Below, piece by piece: positions 43,566-52,593 of a stretch of 64,000 bases of DNA. The position numbers and the translations under genes were made by a program. Source of the stretch: an uncultured Desulfobacter sp. (GTDB taxonomy: Bacteria; Desulfobacterota; Desulfobacteria; Desulfobacterales; Desulfobacteraceae); the NCBI RefSeq assembly GCF_963664415.1, contig NZ_OY761445.1:186001-250000 (forward strand), given 5' to 3'. Positions within the stretch are counted from its first letter, which is position 1, and the number at the start of each line of letters is the position of its first letter. Under the pieces are notes generated by a model, which had not been told where the DNA came from, searched no databases, and was given only the letters and a program-made list of their open reading frames with translations.

Positions 43566-46280
43566 ATGATGATTAAGACCCAAATATTAGATATCAATGG
43601 CATGACATGCGGTGCATGTGTTCGTCATGTTGAAAATGCAGCAAAAGACGTGGCGGGCGTTAAAGACGCTTCGGTAAATTTAGCGACAGAAAAACTAAAA
43701 GTTTCATACCGACCTGAAGAATTCAAAATAGACGAGCTAACAGCAGCTATAAAAAAAGCGGGTTACGAAGGACATCCAGAGCGGACGGAAAACTCTAAGA
43801 CATTTGGCGTCAAAGGAATGACCTGTGCCGCATGTGTAAAAAGAGTAGAAGATGTAATTGCCGATGTGAAAGGGATAAAATCGGCAACAGTTAATTTGGC
43901 AACCGAGAAAGTCCGTATCAATTTTTCAAATGATGAGCTGGATTTTTCTGATATTTTTCATGTGGTTGAAACGGCAGGTTACCAACTTGTGGAAGCCGGT
44001 GAAGAAGAGTCTGAAAAAAGGAAAGACTTAGAACTTAAACAGCAATTTACCAGCCTTATTGTTTCCCTATGTTTTGCGATCCCATTGATTTTTATTGCAA
44101 TGCTTGAGATGGTCGGAATTCCCCTTCCGGACTTCATCAGTCCGATGCACAGCCCGAAAATTTTTGCTATGAGTCAACTATTTCTTACGATTCCAATAAT
44201 TTTCTGTGGTCTACATTTTTATGTTAAAGGGTTTCCTGCGCTTTTCAGGGGACATCCCAATATGGACTCTCTGATCGCCATAGGTACAACTTCAGCTATC
44301 GTTTACAGTGCATTCAATACTGTTTTGATACTGACAGGCAGGACCGATCTTGTAATGCACCTGTATTATGAAACAGCCGGGGTGATCATCGCATTAATCA
44401 AGGTTGGAAAATATATGGAGGCTGTCAGCAAAGGAAAAACATCAGGCGCGATAAAAAAAATGATGGGGTTGCAGCCTAAAACAGCCATCATCGTGAAAGA
44501 GGGTAAGGAATCCATTGTACCGATTGAGCAAGTTGTTGTAGGTGATGTGCTCTTGGCAAAGCCCGGAGAAAAAATTGCTGTGGACGGAACTGTCCTTGAT
44601 GGACACACATCGGTCGATGAGTCCATGTTGACAGGGGAAAGTATCCCGGTTGACAAAACAGTTGGAGATAAAGTCACAGGTGCTGGCATGAATCAGACCG
44701 GAACGATTCGTTACCGCGCAGATCGAGTCGGCAAAGAGACAGCGCTCGCGCAAATCATTCAGCTGGTTGAGGAGGCCCAGGGCAGTAAGGCGCCTATTGC
44801 AAGAATGGCTGATATCATTGCCGGATATTTTGTTCCGGTTGTTATTGGTATCGCCCTGATTTCCAGTGGGGTCTGGTTCATCAGCGGCGCAGAAATAACC
44901 TTTGCGCTGAAAATTTTTATTGCAGTACTCGTGATTGCCTGTCCCTGCGCCCTGGGACTTGCGACACCGACAGCAATTATGGTCGGTACGGGACGGGGGG
45001 CTTCTCTGGGTATTTTGATCAAGGGGGGGCAACCTTTGGAGATCGCCAGTCGGGTTAAAACCATTGTGTTTGATAAAACCGGCACCATTACCGAGGGGAA
45101 ACCCAAAATAACCGATGTTATCGCATTTAACGGCTTTGAAAAAAATGAAGTGCTACAGTTTTCAGCATCAGCAGAAAAAGGATCTGAACATTCTTTAGGT
45201 ACCGCCATTGTAAAAGAATATAAAAAGCTGAATATGCCCTTCCATGAGCTGGACGATTTTAATGCAGTGGCAGGCAGGGGCATTAGGGCAAAAGTAAATG
45301 ATAAAAATCTGATGCTTGGTAATATTGAATTCATGACTGAAAATAAAATTTTTGCAAACGATATTCCAGAAGCCGACATCTTATCTAAGGAAGGTAAAAC
45401 TGTCATGTATCTGGCATTGGATGGGAAATTAGCCGGTATTATTGCGGTTGCAGATGTCGTGAAATCCGATTCAGCGGATGCCATTGCAAAACTTCATAAG
45501 ATGGGAATTAAAACTGTAATGCTGACTGGTGACAACAAACTAACGGCTGCCGCCATAGCAAAACAGGTAAAAATAGATGAAGTCGTATCCCAGGTCATGC
45601 CTGGCGAAAAAGCGGAAAAAGTTAAACAACTTCAAGCTGATGCATCGTTTGTGGCTATGGTTGGAGATGGAATAAACGATGCTCCTGCTTTGGCTCAGTC
45701 AGATATCGGATTCGCAATTGGGTCCGGAACCGATGTGGCTATGGAATCTGCAGGTATTGTTTTAATGCAGAACAGCCTGAGTGGCGTTGTAACAGCAATA
45801 GAACTTAGCCGGGCGACCCTACGGAATATAAAACAGAATCTATTTTGGGCATTTGCCTACAATTCGGCGGGGATTCCCTTGGCCGCAGGCATTTTCTATT
45901 TATTTGGAGGGCCGGTGTTGAACCCGATGTTTGCTGCTGCCGCCATGGCAATGAGTTCTGTATCGGTTGTAACTAATGCCTTGAGATTAAGATATTTTAA
46001 ACATGATGAAGGGATACGGTATCGTGATCAAAATATAAAATCTGAAAACGAGGAAACCAAAATGAAAATAAAAATTAATATTGACGGTATGAGTTGTATG
46101 CATTGTGCAAAAACCGTAACAGAGAAACTCAATGGCGTTGAGGGGATTTCTTCAACAACGGTTAATCTTGAAGACAAGCATGCGATTGTAGATTCAAATT
46201 TTCCTGTGGACGAGGAGCTTATCACCCAGGTGATAAATGATGCGGGTTACAAGGTTTTGGGAATTGAGCCACATAAGTAA
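43566..46280 (+). CDS. copA: CopA: Cu(I)-exporting P1B-type ATPase with C-terminal CopZ-like domain
   Basis: The 904-residue inner-membrane pump exports Cu(I). Two N-terminal heavy-metal domains carry GMTCGAC (about residue 12) and GMTCAAC (about 82). Core motifs are CPCALGLATP in TM6 (about 457), DKTGTITEG with the phosphorylated Asp (about 503), TGDN (about 653) and GDGINDAPALAQ (about 700). TM7 has YN and TM8 MSS (AMAMSSVSVVTNA), which define the Cu(I) class. Unusually, a third heavy-metal domain (MSCMHCAKTVTEKL) is attached at the C-terminus, residues 833-904. The ribosome site is AAAAAGGGGG before tandem ATG codons. The operon is csoR-copA. Confidence 0.96.
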   Translation: MMIKTQILDINGMTCGACVRHVENAAKDVAGVKDASVNLATEKLKVSYRPEEFKIDELTAAIKKAGYEGHPERTENSKTFGVKGMTCAACVKRVEDVIADVKGIKSATVNLATEKVRINFSNDELDFSDIFHVVETAGYQLVEAGEEESEKRKDLELKQQFTSLIVSLCFAIPLIFIAMLEMVGIPLPDFISPMHSPKIFAMSQLFLTIPIIFCGLHFYVKGFPALFRGHPNMDSLIAIGTTSAIVYSAFNTVLILTGRTDLVMHLYYETAGVIIALIKVGKYMEAVSKGKTSGAIKKMMGLQPKTAIIVKEGKESIVPIEQVVVGDVLLAKPGEKIAVDGTVLDGHTSVDESMLTGESIPVDKTVGDKVTGAGMNQTGTIRYRADRVGKETALAQIIQLVEEAQGSKAPIARMADIIAGYFVPVVIGIALISSGVWFISGAEITFALKIFIAVLVIACPCALGLATPTAIMVGTGRGASLGILIKGGQPLEIASRVKTIVFDKTGTITEGKPKITDVIAFNGFEKNEVLQFSASAEKGSEHSLGTAIVKEYKKLNMPFHELDDFNAVAGRGIRAKVNDKNLMLGNIEFMTENKIFANDIPEADILSKEGKTVMYLALDGKLAGIIAVADVVKSDSADAIAKLHKMGIKTVMLTGDNKLTAAAIAKQVKIDEVVSQVMPGEKAEKVKQLQADASFVAMVGDGINDAPALAQSDIGFAIGSGTDVAMESAGIVLMQNSLSGVVTAIELSRATLRNIKQNLFWAFAYNSAGIPLAAGIFYLFGGPVLNPMFAAAAMAMSSVSVVTNALRLRYFKHDEGIRYRDQNIKSENEETKMKIKINIDGMSCMHCAKTVTEKLNGVEGISSTTVNLEDKHAIVDSNFPVDEELITQVINDAGYKVLGIEPHK
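46062..46280 (+). other. Possible internal translation start for a stand-alone CopZ-like chaperone
   Basis: Within the copA frame, AGGA (46051-46054) lies 7 nt before an ATG at 46062 that opens exactly at the C-terminal heavy-metal domain (MKIKINIDGMSCMHCAKTVT). Translation from here would give a 72-residue copper chaperone of CopZ size with ligand motif MSCMHC. Whether the ATG is used, or the domain is simply fused, cannot be told. Confidence 0.35.
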
Positions 46281-46409
46281 AAACGGATTTACCCTAAATA
46301 TTTAGCGACACCCATTAATAATAATTGATATGGAATCCAACCGATAAAATCGGTCGTTTGATGATTTAATTCCAACAATTCGAGTTTCTATAGTTGAGGA
46401 GAGCGCTTG

Positions 46410-46496
46410 ATGAAATACATTATCGTTTTTTTATGTTGGAGCCTGGTCCCGTTCGGGGTGGCCGTCACAGAGCGTGTGCCCAAACAAGATTGTTAA
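46410..46496 (+). CDS. Possible 28-residue peptide after copA
   Basis: ATG preceded by GAGGAGAG opens MKYIIVFLCWSLVPFGVAVT and ends at TAA. It has a short hydrophobic stretch like a signal peptide, then a short basic tail. It may be the 5' end of a lost periplasmic gene or a small membrane peptide. The evidence is the ribosome site only. Confidence 0.2.
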   Translation: MKYIIVFLCWSLVPFGVAVTERVPKQDC

Positions 46497-46511
46497 CCTT
46501 CTTAGAATTGT

Positions 46512-46826
46512 TTACAACCACCCTTCTTCTTTTGCTAATCTTTTCAGTTCTTCTGTAGGCTCTATATTTTTTTCTTTGCATAGTTCAAACAGTTGATTTT
46601 TTTGTTTTTTGATATCTGATTCAGCCTCCGTCCGGCCAAAATATTCCAGCTTCATTGGATACCCTTTAATATTATGGCGATTTTTATCATCCATAAGATT
46701 TAGTCTGCTTTCTTTTTTATTCAGTCCGATAATATTTCCGGCGGACCATTCAGGATAAGTACTTTCTATAATTTTATGCCAATAAATGTATTTTTGTTCT
46801 CCAGAATTCATCACCATGTTCCACAT
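46512..46826 (-). CDS. Hypothetical small protein
   Basis: A 104-residue soluble protein with no family I recognise. It has an aromatic N-terminal part (QKYIYWHKIIESTYPEW), a charged middle and a helical C-terminus (KNQLFELCKEKNIEPTEELK). AAGGAAGGAA precedes the first ATG very closely; later ATGs at 46817 or 46811 have better spacing. It lies 41 bp downstream of the LysR gene in the same direction and might be co-transcribed. Confidence 0.55.
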   Translation of the reverse strand: MWNMVMNSGEQKYIYWHKIIESTYPEWSAGNIIGLNKKESRLNLMDDKNRHNIKGYPMKLEYFGRTEAESDIKKQKNQLFELCKEKNIEPTEELKRLAKEEGWL

Positions 46827-46867
46827 TTCCTTCCTTGATTTCTCACAGCAAATTTGTAGCCCTTTTG

Positions 46868-47788
46868 TTAGTTTGCCATACTCAGGCTATAATATCCTTT
46901 CATAGCTGAAAAAAGCCAGTCTCCGGCACGCCCCAAAGGACGATCTTTGGACCATGCCATAAGAATCGGGGCAGAAAGGATTGCCTCCCCCATGTCCACC
47001 TGCACCTGCTCCAGACGTCCCGCGTGTAGGTCATCCCTTATTAAGTGTTCAGGCAAAATGCCCCAGCCCATCCCCTGGCGCAGGAAATCTCGGATCAAAT
47101 ATTCGTTTTCCACCCACCAGACCCTGCTGCTGAACACAGGAAGCTGTGTTTCGTGCTCTCCGCCCCTGGAAGTCACCTCTATTTGTAAAATCAAGTCAAG
47201 AGCAGAAATGTCTAACCCAGCTTTTCCCAAGCCATGTTTTGGGTGGGCGACCGGAATAAAATTCATCTTCCCTACAATTCGAAAATCGGACCTGGACTTC
47301 CATCTGTCCAAAAGAATTTCTGTGGGCATCATCACGCCAAAATCGATCCGGTCTCGCTCAATCATATCCCAGACATCATTGAGCGAACCCGACAGAATTT
47401 CCAGCTCGGTCTCCGGAAACCGGGCTTTAAAATTCTTGAGCAAAACGCCATCTTTAAAGGCTATGTTAGGCAGGGATTCCGAAACAGCTAATCGAACCCG
47501 GCTTTCCATGGTTTCGGCCAACGTCGCGGCTTTTGTTTGCATGGCCCGGCAACGGGATAATATCGTTTCAGCTTCTCTAAGAAACATCTCTCCGGTCAGG
47601 GTTAGCACTGGATATTTTCCTGCGCGGTCAAAAAGTTCCAGGCCCAAATCAATCTCCAAATTGGAAATAGCCATGCTCACGGCTGACTGGGCTTTTCCCA
47701 GCTTTCTGGCGGCAGCCGAAAACGAACCTGCTTCAGCACTTGCTGAAAATGCTTCCAATTGATCCAAGCTAAAATTCATTGGATTCAT
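46868..47788 (-). CDS. LysR-family transcriptional regulator
   Basis: This 306-residue regulator has an N-terminal winged HTH (residues 6-65: LDQLEAFSASAEAGSFSAAA, LGKAQSAVSMAISNLEIDLG) and a periplasmic-binding-protein-like effector domain (about 92-300), with GWGILPEHLI near the C-terminus. LysR proteins usually regulate a divergent neighbour, but the divergent side (47789 on) contains only a broken gene, so its target may have been lost. The effector is unknown. Confidence 0.92.
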   Translation of the reverse strand: MNPMNFSLDQLEAFSASAEAGSFSAAARKLGKAQSAVSMAISNLEIDLGLELFDRAGKYPVLTLTGEMFLREAETILSRCRAMQTKAATLAETMESRVRLAVSESLPNIAFKDGVLLKNFKARFPETELEILSGSLNDVWDMIERDRIDFGVMMPTEILLDRWKSRSDFRIVGKMNFIPVAHPKHGLGKAGLDISALDLILQIEVTSRGGEHETQLPVFSSRVWWVENEYLIRDFLRQGMGWGILPEHLIRDDLHAGRLEQVQVDMGEAILSAPILMAWSKDRPLGRAGDWLFSAMKGYYSLSMAN

Positions 47789-47905
47789 CTATCAATAATT
47801 TAGATGGATTTCAACTTTATTCCATCTAATATCAATGATCTTTCTAAAACATCCTCTTTATCCCAGGTATTTTAAACTGAGGGTCTTTCATTCAGTGTGC
47901 TTTGA

Positions 47906-47917
47906 GGGGGGGGGGGG
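47906..47917. repeat. Homopolymeric tract of 12 G
   Basis: Twelve consecutive G lie 118 bp upstream of the LysR start and just before a broken frame. Such long G runs vary in length by replication slippage. Here no intact gene depends on it, so it is more a mark of decay than a proven switch. Confidence 0.85.
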
Positions 47918-47949
47918 CATGATTATGAACTTTTCTTTGCTCAACTACA

Positions 47950-48477
47950 TTGAGACAATTTCACCCAGGCCCATTTTGTTGGCACTGGGCCTATTTCGAA
48001 AACTGGGGATATCCCAAAGAGAACATCCGAGAAGGAGACTGGCACAACAAGCTCTCCCTGGGAGAAGACGTTGTTGTACATATGCTGCCGGCGCGGCATT
48101 ATTCGGGCAGGCTGTTTAAGGAAAACAAAACACTTTGGGCAGGATTCGCCCTTGAAACCCCTGAACATAAGATTTTTTTCAGCGGAGACAGTGGATACGG
48201 ATCACATTTTTCACAGATCGGGAAGACATTTAACGGGTTTGACCTGGTAATCATGTCACGGGCCACCTTGTTCAGGCGAATTATTCTCCCCCAAGCGATT
48301 CGCATCGGCCTACCCGCCTACGGCAACGAAGTCGTGTACACCATCAAGTGCCAGCACCGTCAGCCTAATGAAATCACAGGCACGGCCAGAAATCTGGTGG
48401 CAAAAACATACAAAGCGGTTGAAATTTTTCTGGTTGCCGCATGCCTCTACCTATGCCTGGTCTTTTCAGCGATATAA
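47950..48477 (+). pseudogene. Chimeric remnant: metallo-beta-lactamase fold joined to ABC permease tail
   Basis: One open frame carries pieces of two unrelated genes. Residues about 15-100 (NWGYPKENIREGDWHNKLSL, HMLPARHYSGRLF, FFSGDSGYG) match the metal-dependent hydrolase/NAPE-PLD-like branch of the metallo-beta-lactamase fold, without the HxHxDH first motif. From FDLVIMS it changes to RATLFRRIILPQAIRIGLPA and ends VAKTYKAVEIFLVAACLYLC, which matches the C-terminal membrane part of a polar-amino-acid (HisM/HisQ type) ABC permease. The internal deletion joined them in frame. The product would have neither activity. Confidence 0.75.
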
Positions 48478-48583
48478 GAACCCGAAATATTTTTATAAAG
48501 TGCTACAATGCCTTTCTTGATGTCACCCTTGGATTCAGAAGCCCCGGTTTAGGGTTTCTGGCCGCAAAATGTGGAACAATTGT

Positions 48584-49498
48584 TCAGGTTCTGATTGAAT
48601 CCAGTGCATATATTGCCAGTGCTGTCCAAATAAAGATAAAGGAGATCAATTGGTGTACTGACAACGTTTCTTCAAACACAAAAACGGCAAGCAAAAACAT
48701 TAAACTTGGCCCGAGATACTGAAGAAAACCGATGGTGGCAAGTTTTAACCGCCCCACACCGATGTTGAACAACAAAAGTGGTATGGCCGTAACCAGGGCT
48801 GTTCCAATCAAGAGAAGGTCTGTGACCCGATCTACGTGGCAAAAAGCGGCTGTACCTGTTTTTTCAAGATAAAACAGATAGATTATCCCTGGAATCATCA
48901 ATACAAACGTTTCTACAGCCAATCCCACTGCGGAATTAATGGCAAGTTTTTTTCTCATCAGTCCATATAGACCAAATGTTATAGCCAGCAAAAATGAAAC
49001 AAATGGGAATGAACCGTACCGGTATGTCAGGTAAAAAACACCGGCTGCCGCAATAAGAACTGCCACGGACTGTAATTTTCTCAGTCGTTCCTGCAGAAAC
49101 AACATACCTAACAATACACTGATCAGGGGATTGATATAATATCCCAAGCTTGCCTGAATCAACATATCACTATCAATCGCCCAGATAAAAATAAACCAAT
49201 TGGATGCCACAAGCAGAGCAGTACACAAAAGCCATTTTAACTGTTCAAATGATCTAAAAACAGCTGTAAACGCACGCCATTGTCCCTGAAAAAAAACGAC
49301 CGGCATCAGAAAAATAAGGGACCATACAATGCGATGGATAATCACTTCATGTGCCGGAACATGGGATAATGTTTTATAATAGAGGGGAACAAAGCCCCAT
49401 ATCAGAAATGCAGAACCACCACAAAAAAGACCTGTCAGAGAATTCTTCTTCTTATTGTTGTTGATCAATTGAACGTTACCACATTTTTTTACAAGCAA
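48584..49498 (-). CDS. rarD: RarD/EamA-family DMT transporter
   Basis: This 304-residue inner-membrane protein has 10 hydrophobic segments in two EamA repeats. RarD marks are FLIWGFVPLYYKTL, VIIHRIVWSLIF, ASLGYYINPLISVLLGMLFL and the C-terminal LQYLGPSLMFLLAVFVFEET. The substrate is unknown, as chloramphenicol resistance of RarD proteins is historic. The first usable start is the TTG at 49498, preceded by a run of nine G and AGG that can serve as the ribosome site. A TTG ten codons later is possible. The gene is convergent with the 47950 remnant. Confidence 0.88.
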   Translation of the reverse strand: MLVKKCGNVQLINNNKKKNSLTGLFCGGSAFLIWGFVPLYYKTLSHVPAHEVIIHRIVWSLIFLMPVVFFQGQWRAFTAVFRSFEQLKWLLCTALLVASNWFIFIWAIDSDMLIQASLGYYINPLISVLLGMLFLQERLRKLQSVAVLIAAAGVFYLTYRYGSFPFVSFLLAITFGLYGLMRKKLAINSAVGLAVETFVLMIPGIIYLFYLEKTGTAAFCHVDRVTDLLLIGTALVTAIPLLLFNIGVGRLKLATIGFLQYLGPSLMFLLAVFVFEETLSVHQLISFIFIWTALAIYALDSIRT

Positions 49499-49571
49499 AT
49501 CAGTGCGCCTCCCCCCCCCAAAAAAACTGGAGACCGAGTTAAACCAATCACTTGTTTTAGGTTGTACCTTT

Positions 49572-49590
49572 CCTGCTCACAGTGAGCAGG
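49572..49590. promoter_or_regulatory. 19-bp perfect palindrome between rarD and udk
   Basis: CCTGCTCAC-A-GTGAGCAGG is fully symmetric around one central base. It lies in the 318-bp gap between two divergent genes (rarD and udk); nothing else in that gap was recognised except the run of nine G at the rarD end. The absence of a T-tract and central placement make a dimeric repressor site more likely than a terminator. Confidence 0.45.
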
Positions 49591-49816
49591 CGATTTCCAA
49601 TCGTTGGCCAAATATTTCCTTCTCTGGTTATAATAAATTTTGATTTATTTAAAGAGAATTATTTCAAATCTAATTATGTTATCATGGAAACCGTTAAAAA
49701 CAGGTTCGTACAGCTTGTGACGACTCTGCAAAAAGATTGATTTTGGCAGGATACAGGTTTACTTTTTTATACTGTAAAAAGGTTTTAACCCGCTGAACAG
49801 CAACAGGAAACACGAC

Positions 49817-50440
49817 ATGGACAGACGGCAATCATATGTGATCGGTATTGCAGGGGGCTCTGGGTCCGGAAAGACCACGATCATCAACAGAATACTGCAA
49901 CACACAGGACCTGACCGCGTTGCTGTTATCCGGCATGACTGGTACTATAAACATCATCCCCACCTGCCATCGGCCGACCGCGCCCAGGTGAATTATGACC
50001 ACCCCGATGCCCTGGACACGGCCCTTTTAGTCAAACAGCTAAGAGCGCTTCTTGACGGGCAGCCGGTAACAGCCCCCCAATATGATTACAACACCCATCT
50101 GCGGCTGGCGCAAACGCTCACCATCCATCCCTGCCCAGTCATCATCATTGACGGCATATTAATTTTGACTGACCCGGCCTTAAAGGCGATGATAGATCTT
50201 AAAGTTTATGTGGATACCGACCCGGATATCCGATTCATCCGGAGAATGAACCGGGATATTGAGCATCGAGGCCGCACCCGGGAATCCGTGGTCAACCAGT
50301 ACCTTGAAACGGTCAAACCCATGCATGATAGGTTTGTGTATCCTTCCAGAAAATGCGCGGACATTATCGTACCCGGCGGCAGCCATAATGATTCAGTATT
50401 AGACCTTTTAACGACAAAAATAGACCGTCTGACCCAATAG
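49817..50440 (+). CDS. udk: Uridine kinase
   Basis: This 207-residue cytosolic kinase phosphorylates uridine and cytidine in pyrimidine salvage. The P-loop GIAGGSGSGKTTI is at the N-terminus. The uridine-kinase motifs IRHDWYYKHH, NYDHPDALDT, PQYDYNTHLR and IIIDGILILTD follow, then DTDPDIRFIRRMNRDIEHRG with the catalytic/lid Arg. Length and motif order fit Udk of the common bacterial type. No linked pyrimidine genes are nearby. Confidence 0.93.
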   Translation: MDRRQSYVIGIAGGSGSGKTTIINRILQHTGPDRVAVIRHDWYYKHHPHLPSADRAQVNYDHPDALDTALLVKQLRALLDGQPVTAPQYDYNTHLRLAQTLTIHPCPVIIIDGILILTDPALKAMIDLKVYVDTDPDIRFIRRMNRDIEHRGRTRESVVNQYLETVKPMHDRFVYPSRKCADIIVPGGSHNDSVLDLLTTKIDRLTQ

Positions 50441-50640
50441 CCGCTGGGTCGCTCGACTTATCTACACCAAGTTGCATTTGCGCCCATTTTTTAATTTTTA
50501 ATTACTCGCGCAAGCTTGAATTGATTTCAATATCATAAAAACATGTCGTGGAAATATGAAATAAATAAGGGTATGGGGGGCTGATGATAAAATTAAAGGC
50601 AATTCCCCCCCTGCCCGGTATAAAACCTTTAGACCTTAAT

Positions 50641-51678
50641 TTATACACCGACATCCAAATCTTCCCAACCGTAATTTTCTACCAATTCCTTTAATTTCGG
50701 TGGTCGGTAGTCGGGGTCTGTCTCGTAACGAAATTTTACGCTTGGGTGGATTTTTGTGGGTTTATCTTTGATTACGAGCGGTCGATGTAGAGGTGATTTG
50801 AATCGATAAACATGGTTGCGGGATTTATGCAATTTGCCTTGACTACCATCAGTTATGGTGGTCCGAAGATGCGGCTCTATGCCCAGACCGGCAGCTTGCG
50901 CTTCGTCCAGCATCCATTCAAGAGTGGTGTCAGATGACCGGTTTCCGTTTTTCTTGTCAGGTGGGTACGAGCCTCCGATGTCCGTATGAACGCCTGCGAA
51001 CCAAACCTGTTTTAAATCGATCCCAGGTCTACTAAGCCAAATTGTGGGTTCGAAATCCTCACGTTGCTCATCAATCGCCATTGCGTGTCGAGCAATCGAT
51101 ATGTTTGCCCCCATCTTGGTATCATAGAACTCGTCATGGCTTTCAAATAACCCCATCAAGCTGAAAGGAATACCCAGCGCGCCAACGGTGTCCCAGACAC
51201 CTATAAAATGAACATTACGCGAGGGATGGCTATACTTATTCCTGAAATCTATAGCCGCAGTCTCTTCTGGACGGTTTTTCTTTACCGGACTTTTATAAAT
51301 CTTCCAAGCTTCGGCAATAAGACGGGCCTCAGAACGTTTCAAAATGCCACAGTTATTAATAAGACCGCTTAGGGCTCTCACGGTATATGCGCCTCGGCTG
51401 AAGCCAAACAGAAATATCTTGTCTTCAGGAGCATAGTTCTGAACTATATAACGATATCCATCCATTATGTTCTTATGAATTCCACGACCAGTCGCCCCGG
51501 CACTAACGTTGCTGTGATAAGAGCCTAAACCCCAATCGTAAAAGACATGCTGCTTGACGCCATCGGCGGAAGGTTTAATGGCACGGGACAGTTTCAATAC
51601 ATTGGTCGGGAAATCTTTTTGGATGTCCTCTTCCGGGCGGTTCCAAGTTCCATCTGCACAAATAACTATATTTGCCAT
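50641..51678 (-). CDS. DUF2235 (Tle1-like) alpha/beta hydrolase
   Basis: This 345-residue soluble protein has the DUF2235 fold, shared with the Tle1 phospholipase effectors. Signatures are VICADGTWNRPEED near the start, the nucleophile elbow GFSRGAYTVRAL, VWDTVGALGIPF with the acid, and AGVHTDIGGSYPPD with the catalytic His. The start at 51678 (MANIVICADG) is chosen because AAGGAG lies 8 nt before it; an ATG two codons earlier is less well placed. The preceding gene in the same direction (84 bp upstream) is a peptidoglycan amidase. The pair suggests a toxin or envelope-attacking module, but no type VI secretion gene, immunity gene or PAAR domain is present. Confidence 0.85.
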   Translation of the reverse strand: MANIVICADGTWNRPEEDIQKDFPTNVLKLSRAIKPSADGVKQHVFYDWGLGSYHSNVSAGATGRGIHKNIMDGYRYIVQNYAPEDKIFLFGFSRGAYTVRALSGLINNCGILKRSEARLIAEAWKIYKSPVKKNRPEETAAIDFRNKYSHPSRNVHFIGVWDTVGALGIPFSLMGLFESHDEFYDTKMGANISIARHAMAIDEQREDFEPTIWLSRPGIDLKQVWFAGVHTDIGGSYPPDKKNGNRSSDTTLEWMLDEAQAAGLGIEPHLRTTITDGSQGKLHKSRNHVYRFKSPLHRPLVIKDKPTKIHPSVKFRYETDPDYRPPKLKELVENYGWEDLDVGV

Positions 51679-51762
51679 TATCATATCTCCTTGTTCCAAA
51701 GGTGTAATTTATAGTCTTATATTGATATATTCTTCACACCCCATTGAGCATGCGTTATTGAT

Positions 51763-52593
51763 TTATTTTCTGTCTATATAACGACCATGAACCCAGCCAA
51801 CAATATCCATTTCATTATTGACAATATCAAGAACATCTACCTTCCTCCACAAACCCTGTGATTCAAGAATGGAAAGTCTTGTTCCTTTAGGTAACGGCGA
51901 TACTTCATCGAACTTCTCAAATTCCGTACCAGGCCCTTTACGGATATTTAAATCAGTCGTTGTTTCAAATACTTCCTCTGCCTCATCACTATCACGTCCG
52001 ATAATCAAGCTTTGGAAAGCAGTCATCGGAAAAGCGGGGCCGGGATCTTTCTTCCTTCCAGGCGCTATATCCTCGTGACCCACCACTTCCTCTATGTCAT
52101 AGTGCCGTACCAATGCCAAAGAGACCTCCCGTGCTACCTCCAGCTGTATTTCTGTATAGGTATGCCAACCGACTGACGAATTGCCAAAACCATCGGATAG
52201 AATGAACACTTCTGTGTCAGGAACCGGTCGCCCCCATGAAGTTCGCCAACTTCCATGTGCGCCTTTAAGGATGCCGGGATTATCTAATTCGATGCCTATT
52301 GAATGACTATTGAGACCTTGAATCCCTCGCCACGCGCTTCTCCCGGCATGCCACGCTTTACGATTAAAATCGACTAATTGTGTGATTGATCCATCACGAC
52401 CGATTACCAGATGTGCTGAAGCTTTAGCATCTCGGTTCGTTAACCAGCTGACTGAACTTGAAGCGCTTGCACCAGCCGTGTAGTGCATCACTAAGAATCT
52501 GGGTTTTATTGTTCCACTGCTTTGATTAGGACTTCGAACATAAGAAATCTTAGAACCATCGTCTCTGTATAACCTATGTGCTTTAATTTTCAT
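51763..52593 (-). CDS. N-acetylmuramoyl-L-alanine amidase with SH3-like domain
   Basis: This 276-residue amidase_2 (AmpD/PGRP-type) zinc enzyme cleaves the bond between muramic acid and the stem peptide. Zinc ligands and catalytic residues are visible in VMHYTAGAS, AWHAGRSAW and VVGHEDIAPGRKKDPGPAF. SAHLVIGRDGSITQLVDFNR is the family core. The last 75 residues (about 195-276: TTDLNIRKGPGTEFEKFDEV and LWRKVDVLD) form a bacterial SH3 domain. There is no signal peptide, so it could act in cytoplasmic peptidoglycan recycling, or be delivered. The start overlaps a truncated Cys-rich module by 11 bp. It precedes the DUF2235 gene by 84 bp, so the two are likely co-transcribed. Confidence 0.9.
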   Translation of the reverse strand: MKIKAHRLYRDDGSKISYVRSPNQSSGTIKPRFLVMHYTAGASASSSVSWLTNRDAKASAHLVIGRDGSITQLVDFNRKAWHAGRSAWRGIQGLNSHSIGIELDNPGILKGAHGSWRTSWGRPVPDTEVFILSDGFGNSSVGWHTYTEIQLEVAREVSLALVRHYDIEEVVGHEDIAPGRKKDPGPAFPMTAFQSLIIGRDSDEAEEVFETTTDLNIRKGPGTEFEKFDEVSPLPKGTRLSILESQGLWRKVDVLDIVNNEMDIVGWVHGRYIDRK

